A DNA stretch of 64,000 nucleotides from Balneolia bacterium (GTDB lineage: Bacteria; Bacteroidota; Rhodothermia; Balneolales; Cyclonatronaceae). The notes under the pieces were generated by a model. That model was not told where the DNA came from and did not search any database. It was given only the letters and a program-made list of their open reading frames with translations. The stretch is from assembly GCA_022565795.1 (NCBI GenBank), contig JAIUMA010000008.1, positions 1 to 64,000 on the forward strand, read 5' to 3'. A program made the position numbers and the translations under genes. Positions 26,031 to 35,819 of the stretch are shown in pieces (positions within the stretch are counted from its first letter, which is position 1; each line of letters starts with the position of its first letter).

Positions 26031-28649
26031 ATGAACAAAACAATATATAAAATTAAATCTATAATTATTCTTAGCTGTGTTGTATTAATCTCGCTTCCTT
26101 ATTCATCTTACGGTCAGGAAGATAAAAGCGAAATACAGCTCACAGACTGGCTGATTGCCGGTCCAGTTGTGCAGCATATGCCTGCATTTGCCGATGTTGA
26201 AAATATCCGGGGTGAAACATTCGGACTCCGCCAGTTTATGGACAGCGAATTCCTGAGTATCGCTGACCTTCGCCCGGCAGCCGGAGAGCGTCTGACTGCC
26301 CGGCAGGGTCTCTCTCTCCGCTGGCAGCAAACAAATCTTCCTGAAGACGGAAATCTATCCGGCTTCGAAAGTCCGTCGGCCGAAAATCGGATGCACACCT
26401 GGTATCTTGCAACGAATCTGGTTACCAATCGCTGGACGGAATCGACCATTACCGTGAAAACTCCGCATTCCGTTGCGCTGTACGTGAACGGACACAGAGC
26501 ATCCGTTAAGCACAGCATGGAGTCGCAGGATGATGAACCCGGAAGCCTGACCCACAACCTGAAGCTGGAGCAGGGCTCGCACCGCATCATCCTTAAATAC
26601 GTGATGGACTCCGAAACCGAAACGCCTGCTTCGCTCACGACCACGCTTTCTTTCGATGAGATGTACGACGGAGCATTCTCATCAGGTACGCAGCCATATG
26701 GGCCGCTTTCGCTCCGGCATATCACCGAGCTTCCCGAAACCAGAAGCGTAAGCATCTCGGCCGACGGAAACTATGTGGCCGTTATGCTGCGTGAAGCCCG
26801 CCCTGATAACAACAGCTGGGAAAGCTGGATTGAGCTCCGTGATTTTGAGTCGGGCAGCACCGTGCAGACATGGCGCGGCGGAATGAACATTACAGGTATG
26901 AACTGGTCGAAGAAAGATCACGTCTTCACCTACACTACACGTGAGGGTGGTAAAGGTACCATCTGGAAAGTAAATTTAAATGAGGGTTCACATACCGCAA
27001 TTTTGAGGGATGTGGAAAATCTCGGAGGGCATCAGTGGGGCCCCGATAACGCCTTCATATTGTACACGATTACCGAACGCCCGGATGCCAACACCACAGG
27101 CGTTTCAAGGCTTGATGGTATGCACGACCGTTATCCGACCTGGCGCCACAGAAGCCAGATTTACCGGCTTGACCCGGCATCAGGAAGTTCGGAGCGTCTT
27201 ACAGCAGGGCTTCTGAGTTCGCAGATTCACACTATCAGTCCGGACGGAAACACGCTTATTTTCAGCCGTACGCACGTGGATTATTCCGAGCGTCCGTTTA
27301 CGAAAGTGGAGCTTCTCAGCATGGATTTGAACACCCTGGAAACAGAGCAGCTAATGAAGGCGCCGTGGATTGGTGGAGCATCCTACTCGCCCGATGGAAG
27401 CCGCCTTCTTATTACAGGAAGTCCGAATGCATTTGGTGATGCCGGGCGACAGATCGATGGTTTGGCCAACGATTACGATACACAGGCCTACCTTTTCGAT
27501 CCATCAACAGGCGACGTGACCGGCTTCACCAGAGATTTCGATCCTTCTGTGAACAGCGCGGTATGGGGGTACGACGGCCGTTTTATCTACCTCACAACAA
27601 CCGACCGAAGCTTTGTGAACGTCTATCGCTACGATACACGCAGCAACCGCTTCGAAAAGCTTGATACCGGCGTGGAGGTAACCGGAAGCTTTTCCGTTGC
27701 AGAAAACGCAAGAAGAGCCGCCTACATTGGTAACGGAATCAATGATCCGCACAAAGCCTATACCTTCGATTTACGACGCGACAGAAGCCGTTTGCTCCAT
27801 TTCGCAGCTTCTGATGAATACGACCGAATTCGTTTCGGAACCTCCAGAGACTGGACGTTTACGACGGAAGCCGGATCAGAAATTGATGGCCATGTGTACT
27901 ACCCGCCACAGTTCAATGCTGATGAAAGCTATCCGGTAATTGTTTACTACTATGGCGGAACGACTCCCGTGAACCGTAGCTTTTCGGGCCGCTATCCGAT
28001 GGAGCTTTACGCCGCGCACGGGTACATCGTTTATGTGCTTCAGCCGAGCGGAGCAATTGGCTACGGGCAGGAGTTTTCAGAGCGTCATATCAACGATTGG
28101 GGAATTCGGGTATCCGGGGAAATCATTGAAGGCGTGGAGAAATTCCTGGAGGCTCACCCCTATGCCGACGGTGATCGCGTCGGTGCCATTGGTGCTTCAT
28201 TTGGCGGCTTCATGACGCAATTGGTCATCACCGAGACCGATATGTTTGCCGCAGCTATTTCGCATGCCGGAATCAGTAATATCACCAGCTATTGGGGTGA
28301 TGGCTTCTGGGGCTATCTCTACAGCTCGGTGGCATCGGCAAACTCATATCCGTGGGACAGCCCGGAAATCTATGTGGATCAGAGCCCGATATTTCGCGCC
28401 GATCAGATCAACACGCCGCTGTTGCTGCTGCACGGGATGAGCGACACCAACGTGCCGCCAGCCGAAAGCACGCAGCTCTATACCGCGCTTAAACTTCTTG
28501 GACGCGATGTGGAGTTTGTGCAAATCGATCAGCAGGATCACCACATTGTAGATTACAACAAATTCATTCTGTGGAAAAATACCATCATTTCCTATTTCGA
28601 TCGCTATCTGAAAGATGAACCGCAGTGGTGGGAAGACAAATATCAGTGA
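26031..28649 (+). CDS. S9 family prolyl oligopeptidase, secreted
   Basis: 872 residues from ATG 26031, chosen because it begins with a signal peptide (MNKTIYKIKSIIILSCVVLIS, end near SSYGQ); an open frame extends to 25938. Beta-propeller region about 220-600, alpha/beta hydrolase domain about 630-860. Catalytic triad: Ser in GASFGGF (about 723), Asp in MSDTNVPP (about 805) and His in QQDHHIVD (about 838). Cleaves peptides after proline or is a dipeptidyl peptidase-like enzyme; the class is known, substrate inferred. Between the signal and the propeller lies a sugar-binding-like NH-module (about 40-210) of unknown role. Ends before a bidirectional terminator. Confidence 0.9.
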   Translation: MNKTIYKIKSIIILSCVVLISLPYSSYGQEDKSEIQLTDWLIAGPVVQHMPAFADVENIRGETFGLRQFMDSEFLSIADLRPAAGERLTARQGLSLRWQQTNLPEDGNLSGFESPSAENRMHTWYLATNLVTNRWTESTITVKTPHSVALYVNGHRASVKHSMESQDDEPGSLTHNLKLEQGSHRIILKYVMDSETETPASLTTTLSFDEMYDGAFSSGTQPYGPLSLRHITELPETRSVSISADGNYVAVMLREARPDNNSWESWIELRDFESGSTVQTWRGGMNITGMNWSKKDHVFTYTTREGGKGTIWKVNLNEGSHTAILRDVENLGGHQWGPDNAFILYTITERPDANTTGVSRLDGMHDRYPTWRHRSQIYRLDPASGSSERLTAGLLSSQIHTISPDGNTLIFSRTHVDYSERPFTKVELLSMDLNTLETEQLMKAPWIGGASYSPDGSRLLITGSPNAFGDAGRQIDGLANDYDTQAYLFDPSTGDVTGFTRDFDPSVNSAVWGYDGRFIYLTTTDRSFVNVYRYDTRSNRFEKLDTGVEVTGSFSVAENARRAAYIGNGINDPHKAYTFDLRRDRSRLLHFAASDEYDRIRFGTSRDWTFTTEAGSEIDGHVYYPPQFNADESYPVIVYYYGGTTPVNRSFSGRYPMELYAAHGYIVYVLQPSGAIGYGQEFSERHINDWGIRVSGEIIEGVEKFLEAHPYADGDRVGAIGASFGGFMTQLVITETDMFAAAISHAGISNITSYWGDGFWGYLYSSVASANSYPWDSPEIYVDQSPIFRADQINTPLLLLHGMSDTNVPPAESTQLYTALKLLGRDVEFVQIDQQDHHIVDYNKFILWKNTIISYFDRYLKDEPQWWEDKYQ

Positions 28650-28718
28650 ACAGTATGCCAGGGCTGCAGTGCCAACAGTATAGTAGCTGAATTAACAATG
28701 ATTTAATTAACAATAAAC

Positions 28719-28759
28719 AAAAAAGGCGCTGTCTGGTTAATACCCGGACAGCGCCTTTT
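28719..28759. terminator. Bidirectional terminator between S9 peptidase and metalloprotease
   Basis: GGCGCTGTC pairs with GACAGCGCC, flanked by A run on the left and T run on the right, so it can stop transcription from either side. The converging genes end at 28649 (plus) and 28835 (minus). Confidence 0.88.
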
Positions 28760-28773
28760 TATTTTTTGAATAA

Positions 28774-28804
28774 GGGCTAAGAGGGTGAATCACACTCTTA
28801 GCCC
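28774..28804. repeat. Hairpin next to bidirectional terminator
   Basis: GGGCTAAGAG and CTCTTAGCCC form a perfect 10-bp stem, extended by GTG/CAC around a 3-base loop with one mismatch. No T run follows on either strand, so it may be an RNA-stabilising 3' end of the metalloprotease mRNA rather than a classic terminator. Confidence 0.55.
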
Positions 28805-28805
28805 C

Positions 28806-28836
28806 ATTCAAAATTCAACACTCAAAATTAAAAATT
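28806..28836. repeat. AT-rich CAAAATT/CAACACT short repeat
   Basis: The stretch around the metalloprotease stop reads as CAAAATT-TTCAACACTCAAAATTA type units. Very similar text occurs at 2080-2100 (AACTCAACACTTAAAATT) and in diluted form near 1960-1986 and 6630-6660. Either a dispersed short repeat or simple AT-rich composition. Confidence 0.35.
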
Positions 28837-31800
28837 ACTTTATTAGAGTCATCTTCTCGGTGCGAACCTGACCTGCAGCGGTGAGGCGGTACAGGTACAC
28901 GCCTGATGCCAGACGGGATGCATCGAACGTGATGGTATGGAATCCGCTGTTCATGCGGGAGTTGTTCACCAGAGTTGCTACGCGCTGACCTGCCACGTTA
29001 TAAACCTCGAGCGTTACATCAGCGGCCTGCGGCAGACCAAAGGTGATGTTGGTTGTCGGGTTGAACGGGTTTGGATAGTTCTGGCGCAGCTGAACCTGCT
29101 GCGGTACATCCAGTTCCTCATTGTCGATATTGACAGGAGTGTCGAGGTTGAATGTAGCCAGGAAGCGTGGTGACGTTTCCGAATCCAGAATAAAGCCGGG
29201 AAGATTAGTAAAGGCTTTAACCGGGTCTTCAGAAAGCTCCTCGCCATTCTCGGGCGCTTCGTAGCTAAAGGTGTAGGAATCTCCCAGACCTAAAGATACG
29301 GTTTCACCCGTAAGCTGGTCAGTAAACTCAAGGCTGCCAAAGTTATCGACAGGTCCTGTTAGCTGGCTCAGGGTAATGGTGAATTCTCCGTCGAAGGTTG
29401 CTTCCACATTCATGGGTATAGCCACGGAGGTGGCATCCTGATTAAGGGAACGCGACTCAACCACTCTGGCGCGCGTCGGGTTCGACGAAACAGAGTAGAA
29501 ATAGGCGTAATCGTTCGACAGCGCGGTAAGCTGATCAGAATCGTAGGCATCAATACCGAGGGTTCCGGCATCGGAGAACATCACTACGTTGTAGGTCGTG
29601 AAATCGCCTGCGGTTAGCTCGAGCGTGTAATAGGCGGCCATGAGTCGCTCTTCCGGATCGGGAGTGAACTCATTATCCGTGAGGATATCCTCATCAAGAG
29701 TAATCGAAGCATTGTTGCTTAGAGCACGTGCCCAGAAGCCCTGGAAAGGCTGTATCTGACCCCGGAAGGCCTGATTGTTAGGTACGTTATCAGGGTAAAC
29801 ATCGTATCCCGGCCATGCGAGATAACCGCCGTTACCATTGTTGATACGGGGGTTCCAGACCTGGAATGTCCTGGAGGTGTTTACCATATCGTCGCTGCTG
29901 AGGTTGGCAAGGTTAATGTTCTGAGCAAAAGGATTACCTTTCAAATTCCAGCCGCTTTGTGAATTTCCTGCTGCTTCACCCTGACCAATAACCAGCTGGT
30001 TCGACAGCTCCATTTCGAATGGGGAACGGTTGGAAAATCCAAACGCGCGAATGTTTGCCGGCAAATCATCTGCAAAAAGATAGGAAAGGACTGCTTCACC
30101 GCCCTCAATCGCGAATTCGGCATCAGGTACGGCACGCAGGCCGGTAACGGACATGTAGTACACCGAAGGGTTGAGCTCTTCGCTGTCGTTATCCGCACCT
30201 TCAAAGCCCTGGGTGGTGAAATTCTGGAATACTCCGCTCACCGTTTCTTGTGTAACAGGGGCAGCTGAAATTCTCCATCCTTCGATAGATGTAATGATTT
30301 GTGAATTAAGCGCAGGGGTGCGGATATCCATCAGTACGATAATACTGACAGGATCCACGCCACTATCTGAGACCAGCGTCAGGCGGGCAGCATACAGGTC
30401 TTCATCAAGGCCGTCGGCATCTACCAAAAATTCGATTTCACGGCTGCTGTTACCCTGCATCGATCCCGAGCTGCTGGTGAAGCTGATACGGTCTGCCGGC
30501 ATTTCCATTACGCCGTCCGGCAAGTCGGAGTTATCAGCGACTACGCCATAATTGTAGGTTATCGAATTTTCGACGGATATGGAAAAGCTGCCCGCTGTAG
30601 GCTCTTCGGTGCTTACTTCGAGATCAATTGGTCCTTCCTGAATGCTTACCAGCGGTACTTCCACATCGTTGCTGATTGAGAAGTTAGCCGGAGAAACGTT
30701 AAAGAAAACGTGCTCTTCAGCCTTTACTTTTACTCTTGCCTGCGATGTGGTAACGCCTGCAGGAAGTTCGACCAGGGCGAATCCGCTATTCGGCAGGCTC
30801 TCAGCAAGAACGACGTCAAAATCGTTGCCCGCATTTGTGGAAAGGTAAATCGTAACCGTTTCTGCACTTACCGGGGCAACGTTGGTGTTGGCAACGTCCC
30901 ATGCAACAAGCACTTCATTGCCGCTGAGCCACTGCGTTCCGTTGCCAGGGCCGGGAACCAGAAACGGACCGGCGTTAGCGGTTACAGAGAACTGTACTTC
31001 GTCGAAGCCCACGCCTCCGTTAATTGGAACATTGTCCCGGGCGGTCAGGCGAAAGCGCATGTTCCGGGTGTAGTCCGGCAGGATCTCGCCAAGGGTTTGC
31101 GTACCGCCAAGAATATCGTTCCAGCGCGGGAATGTACGAACAGGCTCGTCAACAGAAGGGAAAGAGCGGAAAAGTGGAGCATTACCGGTTGGCTGGTTTG
31201 GCGGGCCCTGAGGGCCAAGGTCGTACTGCTCCCAGTTGAACACTAATTCATCACCATCTGGATCTGTAGCAGTCCCTTCCAGGGTGAACGGGGTGCTGAC
31301 AGGAAGCGTGAGCCCTGTGAGACCACCGTCTACAACGGGAGGATTGTTGTCGGTTGGGGTGTCAACAGAGCAGGAGCCGCCGGTGTTGGCGTTGTTGATG
31401 AAGTTCACCATTTGATTCAGGCTTCCGATATGGAAGTAGTCATCAGATGCAAACTGAATGTTTTGCGGGGCACAAATCCCGGCATAAGCCATAATAGTTG
31501 AGCCACTACCAGGTTCAAAAGCGGACTGGCCGGTATAATTTCCACCACTGCAGTTTCCTGAAGAAGCGTTGAAGGTATGGGTAGCACCAAACTGATGACC
31601 AATTTCATGGGAGACGAAATCCACGTAAAAAGGATCACCTATAGGCTGTGGGAGACCTGTTACTCCTCTGGCCTTACCTGAGTTATTACATACCGAGCTC
31701 AGCTGCGCCACACCACCGCCTCCGGTTGAAAATACGTGGCCAATATCATAGTTAGCTGAGCCAATGAGATTATCTATACGGGCCTGATTCTGGTTAAGCA

Positions 31801-32689
31801 TGGCAAAACCGCTATTGTTTGAGTAGTCCCCCGGGTTTTGTGAAATCAGGATATCATTATTATCAATCAGGTTCATAGTAACGGCTATATCGCGTTCATA
31901 CAGGCCATTAACACGGTTCATTGCCACTACAATGGCCGCCATAGCACAGGCCACAGGATCCTCAGGTGTTGAGCAGCGGCTGGGCTGGCTGTGAAAACTG
32001 GTGTATTCGGCAGTTGTAGCCATAGCCAGACGGTACGAGCGATGGACGGTGCCGCTAAACTGCAGGTCTTCATTCATTAATGCGTCGATGGATTGTTGCT
32101 CGAGGGCTGGATCGGTCACCTCCGGCTCGTGCTGCTCGACCCCAACACGTCGCTGGAAGGTCTCCACAAACTGGTCGCGGTCATACACCATTGCATAGTC
32201 GGGCTGCTGTGCGTTAAATGAATCTATGTAAATGGTGGAGGCGCCTCTGCGTAGTATCATGGCGTTGAAGCCATTCGGTGTGATGCTGAAACGACCGTAA
32301 GCACCCGGATCGTCGATACCGGCAACCCGGAACGTTTTTATGTCCGGAAAGCTGGCTGAAAGGCCTTCCTGCATGATGGGAGCTTCAACTACGTTAAAAC
32401 GCTGGAAGGTCCCATCAGGAAGAGGAAGGGTGATCTCGGGAGCTCCATCCAGACGGCCCGTAGCGCGAAGCGGAGCCTGGCTGAGCGTGGATTCGAGGGA
32501 GCTGAAGTCGATACGAACGGTTTTGTATTCAACTGGCTGGATGTCACGCTCTGCGGTGAGCATCGGTGTGGCTGTGAATTCGAAAGAGCTGCTTGTCTGA
32601 AGCTGTGCCTGCACTGCAGGAGTATTCAAGAACAGCATGAACACAACAGGCAACAACCAGCTGAAAAGTCTGGTAGTGGTATATGTCAT
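28835..32689 (-). CDS. Reprolysin-like zinc metalloprotease with T9SS sorting domain
   Basis: 1284 residues. Signal peptide 1-29; an N-terminal propeptide-like part (30-200); a metzincin catalytic domain (about 210-440) with the full zinc motif HEIGHQFGATH at 361-371 and a downstream Met-turn candidate (STIMAYAGIC); then Ig/fibronectin-like strands (about 455-790), a further beta-rich region (about 790-1190) and a C-terminal sorting domain (about 1200-1284: LRQNYPNPFNPTTNITFGLP ... MTLIK) for type IX secretion. So it is probably an exported, surface or released protease that breaks down external protein. It is transcribed alone; the other side is a 415-base intergenic region. Confidence 0.9.
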   Translation of the reverse strand: MTYTTTRLFSWLLPVVFMLFLNTPAVQAQLQTSSSFEFTATPMLTAERDIQPVEYKTVRIDFSSLESTLSQAPLRATGRLDGAPEITLPLPDGTFQRFNVVEAPIMQEGLSASFPDIKTFRVAGIDDPGAYGRFSITPNGFNAMILRRGASTIYIDSFNAQQPDYAMVYDRDQFVETFQRRVGVEQHEPEVTDPALEQQSIDALMNEDLQFSGTVHRSYRLAMATTAEYTSFHSQPSRCSTPEDPVACAMAAIVVAMNRVNGLYERDIAVTMNLIDNNDILISQNPGDYSNNSGFAMLNQNQARIDNLIGSANYDIGHVFSTGGGGVAQLSSVCNNSGKARGVTGLPQPIGDPFYVDFVSHEIGHQFGATHTFNASSGNCSGGNYTGQSAFEPGSGSTIMAYAGICAPQNIQFASDDYFHIGSLNQMVNFINNANTGGSCSVDTPTDNNPPVVDGGLTGLTLPVSTPFTLEGTATDPDGDELVFNWEQYDLGPQGPPNQPTGNAPLFRSFPSVDEPVRTFPRWNDILGGTQTLGEILPDYTRNMRFRLTARDNVPINGGVGFDEVQFSVTANAGPFLVPGPGNGTQWLSGNEVLVAWDVANTNVAPVSAETVTIYLSTNAGNDFDVVLAESLPNSGFALVELPAGVTTSQARVKVKAEEHVFFNVSPANFSISNDVEVPLVSIQEGPIDLEVSTEEPTAGSFSISVENSITYNYGVVADNSDLPDGVMEMPADRISFTSSSGSMQGNSSREIEFLVDADGLDEDLYAARLTLVSDSGVDPVSIIVLMDIRTPALNSQIITSIEGWRISAAPVTQETVSGVFQNFTTQGFEGADNDSEELNPSVYYMSVTGLRAVPDAEFAIEGGEAVLSYLFADDLPANIRAFGFSNRSPFEMELSNQLVIGQGEAAGNSQSGWNLKGNPFAQNINLANLSSDDMVNTSRTFQVWNPRINNGNGGYLAWPGYDVYPDNVPNNQAFRGQIQPFQGFWARALSNNASITLDEDILTDNEFTPDPEERLMAAYYTLELTAGDFTTYNVVMFSDAGTLGIDAYDSDQLTALSNDYAYFYSVSSNPTRARVVESRSLNQDATSVAIPMNVEATFDGEFTITLSQLTGPVDNFGSLEFTDQLTGETVSLGLGDSYTFSYEAPENGEELSEDPVKAFTNLPGFILDSETSPRFLATFNLDTPVNIDNEELDVPQQVQLRQNYPNPFNPTTNITFGLPQAADVTLEVYNVAGQRVATLVNNSRMNSGFHTITFDASRLASGVYLYRLTAAGQVRTEKMTLIK

Positions 32690-33104
32690 AATTAGTGTTG
32701 TTAGTCGGTTTGTTTGGGGATAGGCCGGAAGGGGAGTGAGGCTGCTTCCGGTTAGTTAGTCATGTTATAAAATACATTAATCACCTCTTTGCACAAAATT
32801 ACAGTTAAGCATCGGCTCTTTACAGCTGTTAGAAACAGAGTGGGATTATCGTCTGCAGATAACACCGTTTAATGAAAATTAAGACTGACTGACATTAAGC
32901 ATGAGAGGATATTGATTTAGCACTATAGTACTGACGGTTAGGGGCCTGGCCTAAAGAATCTGCAATGGCAGTAGGAAAAAAACGAGGTTTGAAAACTTTC
33001 TTGGGAAAAACCGCGAGTTAATCCGCATTGTCGGGTGAAGAATTTGAGCGGTTAGAAAATTCCGCGATGAATCAAACTTTGTAATTCAATTAACCAACAA
33101 CAAT
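32690..33104. other. Divergent intergenic region, metalloprotease and lipoprotein promoters
   Basis: 415 bases without a gene. On the minus strand TAATTTTG (32801-32794) fits the TAnnTTTG box of Bacteroidetes promoters and lies about 105 bases before the metalloprotease ATG; no TTTG partner box at the usual spacing was found. No hairpin, repeat or RNA gene was seen. Confidence 0.35.
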
Positions 33105-33953
33105 ATGTGTACCTCAATCAAACAACTAACGTTAATTCTGATTGCATTATCCTTGCTGTGGGCGTGCAGCGACAGTAGTACCGGGCCATCAGCCGATGAG
33201 CCGCCGGAGCCGCCAAGCTTCGAGCGGATTGAAATGGACCTGGATATTTTCGACAACGCTTTCTTTAACAAGAGTGAATTCCCACAGGATATAGAAAAGC
33301 TCCGTTCAATGATGCAAAACGGGGAGGCAACGCCGATGAATCAGGATCAGTCTCCGTATGAAGCGGCCGCTTTCTTCGCATTCTATGCCGATCTGCTATT
33401 TCAGTCGATGAGTATATATCCAACGGTTTTCTTTGATATAAACGTGTGGGGTGATGCCAGAGTAGAGGGTGACACCTGGGTTTGGGAGTTTTCGCAGTCC
33501 TTCGAAGGTGAGAGTTTCACCATGAGGGTAACGGCAGAAACGACCTCCACAAACAGGATATGGGAGCTCCGCTACTCCTACAGCGGAAGTGAAGGGCCGG
33601 ACGTAGAAAATGCACTGTTCATGAGAGCGGAAATAAGTCTGAATGGCAATATCGGAGAATGGGCCATATATGATCTGTTTGAAGGGCAGCAGTCCACGGC
33701 AATTGTCACTTTCGATTATGTTATCGAAGATGATATAACCACTATGCTCGAAATGAATATCCCTGATGGCGACGAACGCCTTCTCTATGAAGTAGACGGA
33801 CAAATTGCCACGCTAACAGGATTCGAATCCGGAAGCGTCATCACAACCATACAATGGAACCGGGATACCGGCAGCGGATGGATACAGAGCGACGATTACA
33901 ACAATGGCGCACAGACCTGCTGGGATGAAAACTTTCAAACAACCTCTTGCTGA
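33105..33953 (+). CDS. Hypothetical secreted lipoprotein
   Basis: 282 residues. Lipoprotein signal with Cys21 (SLLWAC), then a Ser/Pro-rich spacer and a beta-rich domain of about 240 residues rich in W, F and acidic residues. Not recognised; it may be a lipocalin-like or other beta barrel, but that is a guess. The C-terminus is Trp/Cys-containing (TCWDENFQTTSC), which could form a disulfide. Located upstream of a small barrel protein on the same strand, 63 bp apart, so they may be cotranscribed. Confidence 0.75.
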   Translation: MCTSIKQLTLILIALSLLWACSDSSTGPSADEPPEPPSFERIEMDLDIFDNAFFNKSEFPQDIEKLRSMMQNGEATPMNQDQSPYEAAAFFAFYADLLFQSMSIYPTVFFDINVWGDARVEGDTWVWEFSQSFEGESFTMRVTAETTSTNRIWELRYSYSGSEGPDVENALFMRAEISLNGNIGEWAIYDLFEGQQSTAIVTFDYVIEDDITTMLEMNIPDGDERLLYEVDGQIATLTGFESGSVITTIQWNRDTGSGWIQSDDYNNGAQTCWDENFQTTSC

Positions 33954-34016
33954 TATCCTTCAGCACCTTTAAACATCAACAAAACACAATAAACAACTAC
34001 CTAATACACTGTGATT

Positions 34017-34508
34017 ATGAAAAAAGTACTTAGTATTGCTGTCCTGTTTGCACTTGCAATGATGTTCAGCACTTCAGCGAATGCACAAAATGCCGAAGGC
34101 GACATCGTGGCTGGTGGTGGTCTCGGCTTCGGTTTCGATATCGAGGAAATCGGCCTTAACCTGAACGGTTATTATTCGATAACCGATGAAATTCGCGCTG
34201 GTGCAGATATCCTTTATTATTTTGTAGATGGTGATGGCGTCTCTTTCTGGGAGCTTAACCTTCTCGGTAATTACCTGTTCATCAACGATGAAGAGCTTCG
34301 CGTATATGCGCTTGCGGGTATTCACAGATTTAACGTAAGTGTAGATACTGGCTTTGGCAGCTTTGGCGGCTCGCAAACCGGCCTGATGATTGGCGGCGGT
34401 GTTGAATATGATCTCGGTGCCGTATCACTTTATGGCGAGCCTCGTATCTCCCTTGTTTCGGCATGGGGTCAGCTTTCACTTACCGCAGGTGTGCGCTATA
34501 AGTTCTAA
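34017..34508 (+). CDS. Small outer-membrane beta-barrel protein
   Basis: 163 residues from the ATG at 34017 (MKKVLSIAVLFALAMMF, signal end near ANAQ); ATG 34011 would add two residues. After the signal come about eight amphipathic strands (for example GGGLGFGFDIEEIGLNLNGYY, YALAGIHRF, YEPRISLVS), ending in aromatic YKF, typical of OmpW/OmpX-sized barrels. Role unknown; small barrels of this type often mediate stress or small-molecule passage. A strong terminator follows at 34555. Confidence 0.82.
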   Translation: MKKVLSIAVLFALAMMFSTSANAQNAEGDIVAGGGLGFGFDIEEIGLNLNGYYSITDEIRAGADILYYFVDGDGVSFWELNLLGNYLFINDEELRVYALAGIHRFNVSVDTGFGSFGGSQTGLMIGGGVEYDLGAVSLYGEPRISLVSAWGQLSLTAGVRYKF

Positions 34509-34554
34509 TTCGTTTCGCGTGCTTAACAAAGGTTTTTAGAACCTGAACCGAACG

Positions 34555-34593
34555 AAAAGAGCCGCCCGGATTACTCCGGACGGCTCTTTTTTT
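34555..34593 (+). terminator. Terminator after barrel protein
   Basis: AGAGCCGCCCGGA pairs with TCCGGACGGCTCT with one mismatch (loop TTAC) and is followed by TTTTTTT. Ends the lipoprotein-barrel transcript; the minus-strand amidohydrolase stop is 20 bases away. Confidence 0.9.
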
Positions 34594-34613
34594 GAATTAA
34601 ATCTGTGCTGGGA

Positions 34614-35819
34614 TTACTGACACTTGTCGCTGGCCAGTGCTCCGTTTATGAAAACAGTACAAACCCGGTTGGTGTACTCAAACGGGTCGCCTTCCCATAG
34701 CACGATATCGGCATCTTTACCAGCCTCAAGCGAGCCGGTGCGATCATCGATCCCTAAAAAGCGCGCGGCGTCTATGGTTAATGCGCTCAGGCCATGATTA
34801 AATGAAAGGCCGTTTGCAACAGCAATGCCGGCTTCATAATGAACCACTCTGGTTTTTGGCACGTAGCCCTCATAACCACTCTGAAAGGTAAAAGGTATGC
34901 CCGCTTCAGCTAAGACAGATGCTGTCGTGAAGGCCGCGTTGGTCGTTTCGCCCCTGGTGCGAACCATGGTCGGATGCAGTATAATGTGCACGCCGGCTTC
35001 TTTAAGCTCATCCAGAACCAGGTAGGCTTCAGATGCGCCCTCAATGACCAGGTCAAATCCGAACTCACGCTGAAGCCTCAGCGCTGACATGATTTCAGTG
35101 ACACGGTGGGCGCCTATCATCGCGCGGATTTCTCCGTTAAGAACCGAAACCATTGTCTCCATTTTGAGATCTCTTGAACCACCGTCGCGGTTCATGTACT
35201 CCTGAGCTTTGATGAATTCGGCGCGGAGCATGGCCATGGCTCTTGAGCGGGAGCCGGGGTTGTTGTTGAAATTCGAGCTTACCGATGGTCCAAGCGTAAA
35301 CGCGACCATGGTTACTGAATCGATAACTGCTTCCTCGACGGTATTGCCGAACGTTTTAGCAATCATAGTTTGTCCGCTGGCGAGTGCCCCGGGACCGTGA
35401 CCCGTATGGACCGTGGTAATTCCCAGATTACGAAGCCAGACAACAAGGTCCTCTCGTGCATTATAGGCATCAATCGCGCGTAAATCGGGCTGAAATGGAT
35501 TCGAAGTTTCGAGTTGATCCTGATCGTGCGGTACGTTGAAAATACCAGAAAGTCCGACTACCGAACGGGTGTCAATGATGCCCGGCGTAACAACCGGCGC
35601 CTCAAAGACCTCATAGCCATCAGGTATGGAAATATCCGATGCGTTGCCCACACGCTCGATTTTGCCATCATTAATTAATACAACACCGTTAAAAATAGGC
35701 TCGCTGCTCATGGTATAAACAGTGTCTCCGAGGACGGCAAACTGCTGCGCGCGTGCTTCACTGACAAAAAGGAAGCATGCAGCTGTGATGAGTGCTGCGA
35801 TTAGATTTAAAAGTCTCAT
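34614..35819 (-). CDS. Amidohydrolase-like protein with missing metal ligands (probable pseudoenzyme)
   Basis: 401 residues, exported (signal to about residue 24, ARAQ). Same fold and strong similarity to its neighbour on 35816-37117, but the HxH ligand pair is replaced (DTRSVVG, R85-S86-V87, where the neighbour has DTHSH). The conserved LHHVTDA becomes EGASEA and HTDD becomes QSGY. So the metal centre is probably lost, and the protein may be a partner or regulator of the active neighbour. Overlaps it by 4 bases (ATGA), so production is coupled and a heteromer is plausible; inferred, not shown. Confidence 0.85.
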   Translation of the reverse strand: MRLLNLIAALITAACFLFVSEARAQQFAVLGDTVYTMSSEPIFNGVVLINDGKIERVGNASDISIPDGYEVFEAPVVTPGIIDTRSVVGLSGIFNVPHDQDQLETSNPFQPDLRAIDAYNAREDLVVWLRNLGITTVHTGHGPGALASGQTMIAKTFGNTVEEAVIDSVTMVAFTLGPSVSSNFNNNPGSRSRAMAMLRAEFIKAQEYMNRDGGSRDLKMETMVSVLNGEIRAMIGAHRVTEIMSALRLQREFGFDLVIEGASEAYLVLDELKEAGVHIILHPTMVRTRGETTNAAFTTASVLAEAGIPFTFQSGYEGYVPKTRVVHYEAGIAVANGLSFNHGLSALTIDAARFLGIDDRTGSLEAGKDADIVLWEGDPFEYTNRVCTVFINGALASDKCQ

